A DNA stretch of 64,000 bases from Cupriavidus sp. WGlv3 (GTDB lineage: Bacteria; Pseudomonadota; Gammaproteobacteria; Burkholderiales; Burkholderiaceae), in the NCBI RefSeq assembly GCF_023952475.1, contig NZ_JALHRX010000004.1:372001-436000 (forward strand). The letters are read 5' to 3'. Numbering within the stretch: position 1 is the first letter of the stretch; the number at the start of each line of letters is the position of its first letter. A program made the position numbers and the translations under genes. This document shows positions 52,275-60,653 of this stretch, one piece after another. The notes under the pieces are model-generated. The model was not told the origin of the DNA. It worked only from the letters and a program-made list of their open reading frames with translations, and did not search any database.

Positions 52275-53075
52275 ATGCTGCATGTGTCCATGGTTGGCTG
52301 CGGCGCGATCGGCCGCGGCGTGATGGAATTGCTCAAGAGCGATCCGGACGTGGTGTTTGACGTGGTGATCGTGCCGGAGCACACGATGGACGAGGCCCGC
52401 GGCGCGGTCTCCGCGCTGGCGCCGCGCGCCCGCGTTGCCACGCAACTGGACGACCAGCGGCCCGACCTGCTGGTCGAGTGCGCCGGCCACCATGCGCTGG
52501 AAGAGCACATCGTGCCGGCGCTGGAGCGTGGCATCCCCTGCATGGTGGTGTCGGTGGGCGCGCTGTCCGAGCCCGGCATGGCCGAGCGCCTGGAAGCCGC
52601 GGCGCGCCGCGGCGGCACGCAGGTGCAGCTGCTGTCCGGCGCGATCGGCGCCATCGACGCGCTGGCCGCGGCGCGTGTCGGCGGGCTCGACGAGGTCATC
52701 TACACCGGCCGCAAGCCCGCGCGCGCATGGACCGGCACGCCGGCCGAGCAGCTGTTCGACCTGGAGGCGCTGACCGAGACCACGGTGATCTTCGAAGGCA
52801 CCGCGCGCGATGCCGCGCGCCTGTACCCGAAGAACGCCAACGTCGCCGCCACGGTGTCGTTGGCCGGCCTCGGGCTCGACCGCACCGCGGTGAAGCTGCT
52901 GGCCGATCCGCATGCGGTGGAGAACGTGCACCACGTCGAAGCGCGTGGGGCGTTCGGCGGGTTTGAGCTGACCATGCGCGGCAAGCCGCTGGCGGCGAAT
53001 CCGAAGACTTCCGCGCTCACGGTGTTCAGCGTGGTGCGCGCGCTGGGCAACCGGGCGCATGCAGTATCGATCTGA
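52275..53075 (+). CDS. nadX: L-aspartate dehydrogenase family (NadX-like)
   Basis: 266 residues. GCGAIGRGV Rossmann loop at 8-16, ECAGHHALEEH, and a C-terminal catalytic domain with NANVAATVSLAGLGLDRT and NPKTSALTVFSVVRALGNRAH. The text closely resembles, from memory, the aspartate dehydrogenase characterised from R. eutropha. The enzyme interconverts aspartate and oxaloacetate/iminoaspartate with NAD(P). Inside a catabolic operon it may act on an amino acid or imine from substrate breakdown instead of NAD synthesis. It starts 12 bases after the ThDP gene. Confidence 0.88.
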   Translation: MLHVSMVGCGAIGRGVMELLKSDPDVVFDVVIVPEHTMDEARGAVSALAPRARVATQLDDQRPDLLVECAGHHALEEHIVPALERGIPCMVVSVGALSEPGMAERLEAAARRGGTQVQLLSGAIGAIDALAAARVGGLDEVIYTGRKPARAWTGTPAEQLFDLEALTETTVIFEGTARDAARLYPKNANVAATVSLAGLGLDRTAVKLLADPHAVENVHHVEARGAFGGFELTMRGKPLAANPKTSALTVFSVVRALGNRAHAVSI

Positions 53076-53122
53076 CGCGGTAGCCCACGCGGCCACGCTC
53101 CAATGACTTAGCAGGCAACGAC

Positions 53123-54601
53123 ATGAACCCACAAGAAGTCCTCCCCATCTGCATCGCCGGCGAGTGGCGCCTCGGCACGGGCGACCGCTACGGCACGCGC
53201 TACCCGGCGACCGGCGAGGTCGTCGCGGAACTGAATGCCGCCAGCCTCGCCGATGTCGAAGAGGCCGTGCAGGGTGCCCATCGCGCGTTCATTACCAGCG
53301 GTTGGGCCCAGCGCAAGCCGCACGAGCGCGCCGCCGTGCTGTACCGTGTGGCGGAGCTGATCCGCGCCAAGGGCGAGCAGCTGGCCCAGCGCCAGCGCCT
53401 CGACAACGGCAAGCCCATCAGCGAAACCCGGGCACTGGTCGCCAGCGCCGCCGGCACCTTCCAGTTCTTTGCCGCCGCCTGCGAAACGCTGGAAGAAACC
53501 ATCACGCCGCAGCGCGGCGACTGCCTGACCATGAGCGTCTACGAGCCGATGGGCGTGGTCGCGGCGATCACGCCGTGGAACTCGCCGATCGCCAGCGAGG
53601 CGCAGAAGATGGCGCCCGCGCTCGCCGCCGGCAATGCCGTGGTGGTCAAGCCCGCCGAAGTCACGCCGCTGATGGCGCTGGAACTGGCGCGCATCTGCGA
53701 GGAGGCCGGCGTGCCCCGGGGGCTGATCAGCGTGCTGCCGGGCAAGGGCTCGGTGATCGGCGACGCCATCACCAAGCATCCGCTGGTGCGGCGTGTGTCG
53801 TTCACCGGCGGCACCACCACCGGCAAGCACATCGCGCATATCGCCGCCGACAAGATGATGCCGGTGTCGCTGGAGCTGGGCGGCAAGTCGCCGACCATGG
53901 TGTTCGACGATGCCGACCTCGACCATGCCGTCAACGGCGTGCTGTACGGCATCTTCAGCTCGTCGGGCGAATCGTGCATCGCCGGCTCGCGCCTGTTCGT
54001 CGCGCGTTCGCAGTACGAGGCCTTCATCGACCGCCTTGCGCACGGCGCCGCGCAGCTGCGCGTGGGCGACCCGGCCGACGAGCGCACCCAGATGGGCCCG
54101 CTGATCACCGACCGCCACCGCGATTCGATCGAGTCGTATGTCGCCGCCGGCGTGGACGAAGGCGGCCAGCTGCGCACCGGCGGCGTGCGCCCCGACGTGG
54201 CCGGCCTGCCCAACGGATATTTCTACACGCCGACCATCATTGAAGGCCTGGATAACCACGCCCGCATCTGCCAGGAAGAAATCTTCGGCCCGGTGCTGGT
54301 GGCGATCCCCTTCGACGACGAGGACGACCTGATCGCGCAGGCCAACGATAGCGTCTATGCGCTCGCCGCCGGCATCTGGACGCGCGACTACAAGCGCGCC
54401 TGGCGCGTGGCCCGTGCGGTGCAGGCAGGCAATGTGTGGATCAACACCTACAAGCAGTTCTCGATCTCGACGCCGTTCGGCGGCTGGCGCGACAGCGGCC
54501 TGGGCCGCGAGAAGGGACGGCTCGGCATCCTGCAGTACATGGAGCAGAAAAGCGTGTACTGGGGCCTGAACGAACAACCGCTGCCGTGGGCCAACCACTG
54601 A
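53123..54601 (+). CDS. aldehyde dehydrogenase (NAD(P)-dependent)
   Basis: 492 residues, classic class 1/2 type. ITPWNSPIASEAQKMAPALAAGN, the general base Glu251 in LELGGKSP, and catalytic Cys285 in SSGESCIAGSR are present, with QEEIFGPV and a C-terminal FGGWRDSGLGREKG. It oxidises an aldehyde, possibly a semialdehyde from ring cleavage or from the ThDP decarboxylase. 47 bases after nadX. Confidence 0.92.
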   Translation: MNPQEVLPICIAGEWRLGTGDRYGTRYPATGEVVAELNAASLADVEEAVQGAHRAFITSGWAQRKPHERAAVLYRVAELIRAKGEQLAQRQRLDNGKPISETRALVASAAGTFQFFAAACETLEETITPQRGDCLTMSVYEPMGVVAAITPWNSPIASEAQKMAPALAAGNAVVVKPAEVTPLMALELARICEEAGVPRGLISVLPGKGSVIGDAITKHPLVRRVSFTGGTTTGKHIAHIAADKMMPVSLELGGKSPTMVFDDADLDHAVNGVLYGIFSSSGESCIAGSRLFVARSQYEAFIDRLAHGAAQLRVGDPADERTQMGPLITDRHRDSIESYVAAGVDEGGQLRTGGVRPDVAGLPNGYFYTPTIIEGLDNHARICQEEIFGPVLVAIPFDDEDDLIAQANDSVYALAAGIWTRDYKRAWRVARAVQAGNVWINTYKQFSISTPFGGWRDSGLGREKGRLGILQYMEQKSVYWGLNEQPLPWANH

Positions 54602-54624
54602 ACCCGGCAGGCTGGAGAGAAACA

Positions 54625-55599
54625 ATGATCAAGGTATTGGGAATCGACGAGATCGTCTACGGCGCGGATGACTTCGACGCCTGCCGCGGTTTCTTCACCG
54701 ACTGGGGCCTGGCCATCAAGCGCGATGACGCGCAGGGCCTGGATTTCGAAACGCTGAATGGCTGCCGCGTGCTGGTGCGCCGCATCGACGATCCGTCGCT
54801 GCCGCCCGCGATCGAGGCCGGCCCGACGCTGCGCGAAGTGGTGTGGGGCGTCGAATCGCAGGCATCGCTCGACCACCTCGCCGAAGCGATCGCCGCGGCG
54901 CCGGGCTTCGTGAAGCAGGGCGAAGGCGACACGCTGCGCCTCGGCTGCACCGATCCGAACGGCCTCGCGGTGCGCTTCCAGGTCACGCGCAAGCATGAGG
55001 TGCAGGTCGAATGCGCGCTGATGAACACGTGGAACGACAAGCCGCGCATGAACCAGCGCAGTCCGATCTACGACCACGCCACGCCGATCGAAGTGGGCCA
55101 TGTGGTGTTCTTCGTCAAGGACGTCAAAGCCACCGAGCGGTTCTATGTCGAGAAGTTCGGCTTCGTGCCGTCGGACCGCTACCCGGACCGCGGCGCGTTC
55201 CTGCGCTGCACCGCGGACGGTGGCCACCACGACCTGTTCCTGCTGCAGCTGCCGGAACCGAAGAGCGGCCTGAACCATGTTGCCTTCACCGTGCGCGACA
55301 TCCATGAAGTGTTCGGCGGCGGCATGCACGTGTCGCGCAAGGGCTGGGACACGCAGCTCGGCCCCGGCCGGCACCCGATTTCGTCTGCCTACTTCTGGTA
55401 CTTCAAGAACCCGGCCGGCGGCCTGATCGAGTACTACGCTGACGAAGACCAGCTCGACGAGCACTGGGAGCCGCGCGCCTTCGAGCCGGGCCCGACCATG
55501 TTCGCCGAATGGGCGATCGAGGGCGGCATCGACGGCAACACCCGCCGCCAGAAGGACGCGGGCGGCCCGGCAGGCAAGTTCCTGACCGAGAAGCGGTAA
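54625..55599 (+). CDS. two-domain VOC protein, extradiol dioxygenase-like
   Basis: 324 residues with two vicinal-oxygen-chelate modules (about 1-130 and 150-290). In the second, the metal ligands would be His in EVGHVVFFVKD, His in GLNHVAFTV and Glu in GGLIEYYADEDQ, the His-His-Glu set of type I extradiol dioxygenases. It could cleave a catechol formed by the Rieske oxygenase. Ribosome site GGAGAG before ATG 54625. Confidence 0.85.
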   Translation: MIKVLGIDEIVYGADDFDACRGFFTDWGLAIKRDDAQGLDFETLNGCRVLVRRIDDPSLPPAIEAGPTLREVVWGVESQASLDHLAEAIAAAPGFVKQGEGDTLRLGCTDPNGLAVRFQVTRKHEVQVECALMNTWNDKPRMNQRSPIYDHATPIEVGHVVFFVKDVKATERFYVEKFGFVPSDRYPDRGAFLRCTADGGHHDLFLLQLPEPKSGLNHVAFTVRDIHEVFGGGMHVSRKGWDTQLGPGRHPISSAYFWYFKNPAGGLIEYYADEDQLDEHWEPRAFEPGPTMFAEWAIEGGIDGNTRRQKDAGGPAGKFLTEKR

Positions 55600-55626
55600 G
55601 CAGCAGCGCAACAGAAGGAAGCAGCA

Positions 55627-56583
55627 ATGAGTGCCCACCAGTCCCTGACCCTGCGGGTCCAGGCCATGCGCTACGAAGCGCGCGGCGTGGTCAGCATCGA
55701 ACTGCAAGACCCCGAAGGGAAGCCCCTGCCCGAGTACAGCCCGGGTGCCCATATCGACCTGCACCTGGGCAACGGCCTGGTGCGCAGCTACTCGCTGTGC
55801 GGCGCGCCCGAGACGCGCAACCGCTACACCGTGGGCGTGCTGCTGGATCGCGGCAGCCGCGGCGGCTCGCGCTACGTGCACGAGCAGCTGCGCGTGGGCG
55901 CCACGCTGACCGTGGGCGCGCCGCGCAACAACTTCGAGCTCGACCAGAGCGCCGCTCACACGGTGCTGGTGGCCGGCGGCATCGGCGTCACGCCGATCGT
56001 CTGCATGGCGCGCCGGCTGGCCGAGCTGGGCCGCTCGTTCACGCTGATCTACTGCGCGCGTTCGCGCGCCGAGGCGGCGTTCGTCGAACCGCTGTCGGCC
56101 TACGGCGACGCGGTGCGCTTCCACTTCGACGATGAAGCGGGCGCGCCGCCGGACCTGAAGGCAATGCTGGGCGGCCAGGACGGACAGACGCACTTCTACT
56201 GCTGCGGCCCGGGCCCGATGTTGAACGCGTTCGAGGCCGCATGCGAAGCGCATGCCTACCCCAACGTCCATATCGAGCGCTTCGCCGCCGACCCGTCGAC
56301 CGAAGCGGTGCAGGAAGGCGAGTACGTGGTGCAGCTGTCGCGCACCGGCAGCCTGGTCAAGGTGCCGTCGGGCAAGTCGCTGCTGGACGCGCTGCTCGAC
56401 TCAGGCGTGGAGGTCGAATACAGCTGCCGCGAAGGCGTATGCGGCTCGTGCGAGACCGCCGTGCTGGAAGGCTGCCCCGACCACCGCGACAGCGTGCTGA
56501 GCAACAGCGAGCGCGCCAGCAACAAGACCATGATGGTGTGCGTGTCGGGGTGCAAGGGCAGCAAGCTGGTACTGGATTTGTAG
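55627..56583 (+). CDS. flavin/2Fe-2S oxidoreductase, reductase of the Rieske oxygenase (VanB-like)
   Basis: 318 residues in the phthalate-dioxygenase-reductase order. The N-terminal FMN domain has VRSYSLCGAPE, the NAD domain VLVAGGIGVTPIVCMARRL, and the C-terminal plant-type ferredoxin has Cys267, Cys272, Cys275 and Cys305 (CREGVCGSC, then MVCVSGC). It passes electrons from NAD(P)H to the Rieske component encoded at 46454. Last catabolic gene of the operon, before a REP-like repeat. Confidence 0.92.
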   Translation: MSAHQSLTLRVQAMRYEARGVVSIELQDPEGKPLPEYSPGAHIDLHLGNGLVRSYSLCGAPETRNRYTVGVLLDRGSRGGSRYVHEQLRVGATLTVGAPRNNFELDQSAAHTVLVAGGIGVTPIVCMARRLAELGRSFTLIYCARSRAEAAFVEPLSAYGDAVRFHFDDEAGAPPDLKAMLGGQDGQTHFYCCGPGPMLNAFEAACEAHAYPNVHIERFAADPSTEAVQEGEYVVQLSRTGSLVKVPSGKSLLDALLDSGVEVEYSCREGVCGSCETAVLEGCPDHRDSVLSNSERASNKTMMVCVSGCKGSKLVLDL

Positions 56584-56611
56584 TTCGCGAGCGCTCGATC
56601 CGCGCGTGTTT

Positions 56612-56786
56612 GCTCCCCTCTCCCGTGTGCGGGAGAGGGGCGGGGGAGAGGGCCAGCGCCGGCAGAAGCCAGCGCCATGCAGAGTCCCGGCTTCCTCATC
56701 CAGGGCCATCGGCAAGCCAGGCATCTGCCGCCTGCAAGCGCCTGCCCTCTCCCCCAACCCCTCTCCCGCAAGCGGGAGAGGGGAGC
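56612..56786. repeat. pair of inverted REP-like palindromes
   Basis: Two near-identical ~42-base units in opposite orientation (56612-56653 and 56744-56786), each containing CTCTCCCG...CGGGAGAGGGG hairpins, with a 90-base spacer. Such units are common extragenic repeats in GC-rich beta- and gamma-proteobacteria. They lie between the reductase and transporter genes and may act as a transcript-processing or attenuation site. Confidence 0.8.
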
Positions 56787-56815
56787 CATTCGAAAGACCC
56801 AACCCAAAAAATACC

Positions 56816-58276
56816 GTGCTAACCCAGAGACAAGACGCAGCGTCCCCCGGCGCACCGGTGGCCGCCACCGCAGGTATCGTGACCACGGCCGACAGCGCCG
56901 GCCGGAGCGCCGCCAGCGCCCGCACCGGCCCGCTCACGCGCGGCAATATCGTCGCCCGCATCGAGCGCATGCCCGGCAACGCCATGCATGTGCGGGCCCG
57001 GCTGCTGATCGGCCTGGCCACCTTCTTCGATGGCTTCGACGTGATCGCCATCGCCGCCACGCTGCCGCTGCTGATCGCGCAGTGGTCGCTCACGCCCGGG
57101 CAGATCGGGGTCCTGATCGCGGCGCCGTCGGTCGGCCAGCTGGTCGGGGCACTGCTGTTCCCGGGGCTGGCGGAGCGCTTCGGGCGCTTGCGCTCGATCG
57201 GCTGGAGCGCGGGCATCATCGGCCTGATGAGCATTGCTTGCGGCTTCGCGCCGTCGTTCGAGATTTTCCTGCTCCTGCGCATCGTGCAGGGCCTGGGCCT
57301 CGGCGGCGAGCTGCCGGTCGCCGCGACCTATATCAACGAAGTCACGCGCGCGCACGGCCGCGGGCGCTTCGTGCTGCTGTACGAGGTGGTGTTCCCGATC
57401 GGCCTGATGGTGTCGAACGGCGTCGGCGCCTGGCTGGTGCCGCACTATGGCTGGGAGGTGATGTACTTCATTGGCGGCGTGCCGCTGGTGCTGTTCTTTA
57501 TCCTGAGGCGCGTGATTCCCGAATCGCCGCGCTGGCTGGCCGAGAAGGGGCGCCTGGAAGAAGCCGACGCCGCGCTGCGCGCGTTCGAGGCGCGCGCCAG
57601 GGATCCGCTGCCGCCGCCGCAGAACGCCGGCGCCTACGAACACATGGTCCACCACCCGCGCCGGCGCGTGCGCGACCTGGTCAGCAAGGCCTATCTCGGC
57701 CGCACGCTGGCGGTGTGGATGCTGTGGGCCACCTGCGGCTTTATCCAGTACGGGCTGTCGACCTGGCTGCCCACGGTCTATAAGACCGTCTATCACGCGC
57801 CGCTGCAGCTGGCGCTGAACCTGGCCGCGGCGGCATCGGTGCTGGGGGTGGTGGGGTCGCTGGTCTGCGCCATGATCGTCGACAAGGTCGGGCGCAAGCC
57901 GGTGATCAATGTGTCGTTCCTGCTGTGTGCGCTGTCGCTGGTGCTGGCGGGGGTGTTCCACGCCTCCAGCGTGTACGTTGTCGCCACCTTCTGCGCGCTG
58001 GCGATGGGCTTCCTCGCCAGCGGCTTCATTACTGCCTACGTCTACACGCCGGAGCTGTATCCGACCAGCGTGCGGGCCATGGGCTGCGGCCTCGGCGGAG
58101 CCTGGCTGAAGCTGGCGGCGATCTTCGCCCCGGGTCTGATCGCCAGCACCATCGGCAGCGGCGACCTGAGCATTGCGTTCTTCGCGCTGTCGGTGGTGCC
58201 GGCGCTGGCCGCCATCACCGTGCATTGCCTTGGCATCGAGACCAAGGGGCGGGTGCTGGAAGAGCTGGAGGTCTGA
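56816..58276 (+). CDS. MFS transporter, aromatic acid:H+ symporter (AAHS) type
   Basis: About 486 residues, 12 membrane helices. TRGNIVARIERMPGN, RLLIGLATFFDGFDVIAIAATLP (the AAHS Asp-rich first helix), the DGFD motif, GLAERFGRLRSIG between helices 2 and 3, and RVIPESPRWLAEKGRLEEA are typical. It would take up an aromatic acid. The start is uncertain: GTG 56816, GTG 56879 and ATG 56969 are options. The open frame runs back to 56606 through the REP-like repeat, which is not believable coding. Confidence 0.85.
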   Translation: MLTQRQDAASPGAPVAATAGIVTTADSAGRSAASARTGPLTRGNIVARIERMPGNAMHVRARLLIGLATFFDGFDVIAIAATLPLLIAQWSLTPGQIGVLIAAPSVGQLVGALLFPGLAERFGRLRSIGWSAGIIGLMSIACGFAPSFEIFLLLRIVQGLGLGGELPVAATYINEVTRAHGRGRFVLLYEVVFPIGLMVSNGVGAWLVPHYGWEVMYFIGGVPLVLFFILRRVIPESPRWLAEKGRLEEADAALRAFEARARDPLPPPQNAGAYEHMVHHPRRRVRDLVSKAYLGRTLAVWMLWATCGFIQYGLSTWLPTVYKTVYHAPLQLALNLAAAASVLGVVGSLVCAMIVDKVGRKPVINVSFLLCALSLVLAGVFHASSVYVVATFCALAMGFLASGFITAYVYTPELYPTSVRAMGCGLGGAWLKLAAIFAPGLIASTIGSGDLSIAFFALSVVPALAAITVHCLGIETKGRVLEELEV

Positions 58277-58349
58277 GCGGGCACGTGCCCATGCTGCTTC
58301 CGTCAGGAGCGCATGGGCGCTGCGGCTTGTGACACCCCGGTCAACGCTG

Positions 58350-59591
58350 TCAGTGCCGCAGCAGCGGGCATTTCGACTTCGCCGCCGGCATGAAGGCCTG
58401 CTCGCCGGGCACCGTCGCCACCACCTTGTAGTAGTCCCATGGGTACTTCGATTCGGCCGGCGTCTTAACCTCGAACAGGTACATGTCGTGGATCATGCGG
58501 CCGTCCTCGCGGATGCGGCCGTTCTTCGCGAAGAAGTCGTTGATCGGCATCGCTTTCATCTGCTTCATCACCGCCGCGGTCTCGTCGGTGCCCGCCGCCT
58601 GCACCGCCTTCAGGTAGTGCATTACCGACGAATACGCGCCGGCCTGGCTCATGTTGGGCATCTTCTTCAGTTTTTCGAAATAGCGTCGCGACCACGCGCG
58701 GGTGGCGTCGTTCATGTCCCAGTAGAAGCCTTCGGTCAGCAGCAGGCCGGCCGTGGTCTTCAGGCCGAGGGCGTGGATGTCGTTGACGTACAGCAGCAGG
58801 CCTGCCATGCGCTGGGCGTGGTTGCGCGTGAGGCCGAACTCCGATGCCGCCTTGATCGCGTTGATGGCGTCGCCGCCGGCGTTGGCCAGCCCGACGATCT
58901 GCGCCTTGCTGGCCTGCGCCTGCAGCAGGTACGAGGCAAAGTCACTGGCGCCGATCGGGTGGCGCGCGGCCCCCACCACCTTGCCGCCGGTTTCGTTGAT
59001 GACCGCGGTGGCGGAGTCCTGCAGCGTGTGCCCGAAGGCGTAGTCGGCGGTCAGGAAGAACCAGCTCTTGCCGCCGCGCTGCACCGTCGCGCGCGCAGTG
59101 GTGTTGGCAAGCGCGTAGGTGTCGTAGGCGTAGTGCACCGACACCGGCGTGCACAGGTCGTTGGTGATGCGCTCGGTGCCCGGCCCCGAGAACACCACGA
59201 TGCGGTTTTTCTGCTTCGCCACTTCCAGCACCGCCAGCGCCGGCGCCGACGCGGCCACGTCGAGGATGGCGTCGACATTGCCGGTGTCGTACCACTCGCG
59301 CGCCTTGTTGGCGGCGATATCGGCCTTGTTCTGGTGATCGACCACTAGCAGCTCGATTTTCTTGCCGAGCACCTTGCCGCCGAAATCGTCGATGGCCATC
59401 TGCGCCGCGGTGGCGCTGCCGCGGCCGGTGACGTCGGCGTACAGGCCGCTCATGTCGAGCAGCATGCCGAGCTTGACCACGTCATCGGAAATCGCGGCCC
59501 TGGGCTGGGCCTGCGCGGTGCCGCAGGCCAGCGCCGCGGCAAGCGCGAGGACGCCGGCGGTCCGGCGTCGGATCGAATGGCAAAGCGTCAT
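58350..59591 (-). CDS. ABC transporter substrate-binding protein, LivJ/LivK-type
   Basis: 413 residues. Signal peptide SIRRRTAGVLALAAALACGTAQAQ, then VVKLGMLLDMSGLYADVTGRGSATAAQMAIDDFGGKV, the type I periplasmic fold of branched-chain amino-acid/aromatic-acid receptors. No permease or ATPase genes follow in the window. It is convergent with the MFS gene, about 73 bases away, and upstream of it in its own direction lies the MarR gene. Confidence 0.9.
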   Translation of the reverse strand: MTLCHSIRRRTAGVLALAAALACGTAQAQPRAAISDDVVKLGMLLDMSGLYADVTGRGSATAAQMAIDDFGGKVLGKKIELLVVDHQNKADIAANKAREWYDTGNVDAILDVAASAPALAVLEVAKQKNRIVVFSGPGTERITNDLCTPVSVHYAYDTYALANTTARATVQRGGKSWFFLTADYAFGHTLQDSATAVINETGGKVVGAARHPIGASDFASYLLQAQASKAQIVGLANAGGDAINAIKAASEFGLTRNHAQRMAGLLLYVNDIHALGLKTTAGLLLTEGFYWDMNDATRAWSRRYFEKLKKMPNMSQAGAYSSVMHYLKAVQAAGTDETAAVMKQMKAMPINDFFAKNGRIREDGRMIHDMYLFEVKTPAESKYPWDYYKVVATVPGEQAFMPAAKSKCPLLRH

Positions 59592-59804
59592 GGTGTCTCC
59601 TCCCGTGGGTAGTGATTTCTCGTTCCGCTCAGCTCGTAGCGATCGGCGTCGCGGCCAGGTCGCGACGTTCGTCGCCCGGGTCCGGTTTTCCTTGCAGGAA
59701 GCCGGTAGCAGACGTTATAGGCGATCTGGCTGGTGCCGTCATGCCCGGGCGTGGAGAAGTCTTGCGGGAGGAAAACCGGCCGCGCTCGTCGCGGCCCCTT
59801 CTTC

Positions 59805-60332
59805 TTATGCCTGCGCGTGCAACAGCTTGCGCAGTCCCTGGTACACCGCCTCGCGCTCCTGCGGCGACAGCTGCCGGATCACCTCGGCCTGGCCGCGCCG
59901 CGCCAGCGGCATCACCTGGTCGTGCAGCGCGATGCCGGCTTCGGTGATGGCGCACAGCAGCTTCTTGCGCGGGGTATTGCCGGCGGAGGTCAGCTGCACC
60001 AGCCCGCGGTCTTCCAGCAGCCGCAGGGTGCGGCTGACCAGCGCCTTGTCCGACGTGGACTGGGTCACCAGTTCGGCAAACGGCAACGCGCGCGCATGGG
60101 CCAGCAGCGCCAGGATGCGCCATTCCGGCACGGTCAGGCCGAACTGCTCCGCATAGGGCTTGGTGACCGTGCTGCGCAGCGCGGTCACCAGCTGGCTCAG
60201 CATCGTGGTCAGGAAGTTGTCGACGGTCAGGCCGCTGCCGGCCTCGTCGAGATCGGTCCACGGGCTGGCGTTGGCGTTGGCGGCAGGGGCGGGCGCGGGC
60301 GTGCCATGGGCGGGCGCGGCATCACGGGACAT
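59805..60332 (-). CDS. MarR family transcriptional regulator
   Basis: 175 residues. Ala/Pro-rich N-terminus of about 40 residues, then the MarR wing-helix fold: GLTVPEWRILALLAHARALPFAELVTQSTSDKALVSRTLRLLEDRGLVQL with a wing of TPRKKLLCAITEAG. ATG 60332 has AAGAGGAA before it. Divergent from the Bug/molybdenum-hydroxylase genes; an alternative regulator for the shared element between them. Confidence 0.9.
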   Translation of the reverse strand: MSRDAAPAHGTPAPAPAANANASPWTDLDEAGSGLTVDNFLTTMLSQLVTALRSTVTKPYAEQFGLTVPEWRILALLAHARALPFAELVTQSTSDKALVSRTLRLLEDRGLVQLTSAGNTPRKKLLCAITEAGIALHDQVMPLARRGQAEVIRQLSPQEREAVYQGLRKLLHAQA

Positions 60333-60653
60333 GCGTTCCTCTTGGTCTGGTCTGCCGGCCAGGATGCGTGGCCGGTTAGCGGGGCAGATTGTCTCACAGG
60401 CGCTTGCCATTGCCGCCATCGAGTCTGGATCCCGTCAGCGCAAAAAAATCTTAAAGAGAAGCCAACCGTCAATTAGTGGTTAACGTAAGTTGAGTTGTCA
60501 AATAAGGCGGCCTACGATGATTGTGTTCCTTTATTGAACTAACGTTTCATTAATAAAACAACCGACGAGAGTTGTACCCACGCCACCCCTGTTTTCGCGA
60601 TGTGCACAACCACTGACTCAAGCGTCGCGAATGCGCCCCCACAGGAGCTGTAG
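60333..60653. promoter_or_regulatory. divergent MarR / Bug-receptor control region
   Basis: 321 bases, AT-rich from about 60440 to 60600, unusual here. It contains the fourth shared bipartite element (60525-60559) facing the Bug gene. The rest holds no gene. Confidence 0.5.
60525..60559 (+). promoter_or_regulatory. shared bipartite operator, Bug/Mo-hydroxylase copy
   Basis: GTTCCTTTATTGAAC, four bases, then GTTTCATTAATAAAAC. The first half has perfect GTTC/GAAC ends. The second differs by one base from the copy at 46007-46022. It ends 94 bases before the Bug ATG. Confidence 0.7.

Noticed and set aside
50301-53132. 943-residue minus-strand frame opposite the SDR, ThDP and nadX genes
   Set aside because: Antisense shadow with no recognisable domain; all three plus-strand genes have catalytic motifs.
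56612-56786. possible CRISPR-like repeat array
   Set aside because: Only two units, in opposite orientation, each self-complementary; this is a REP-type pair and no cas gene is present.
58350-59591. complete ABC uptake operon around the LivJ-type protein
   Set aside because: Neighbouring genes are an MFS transporter and a MarR regulator; no permease or ATPase gene is present in the window.
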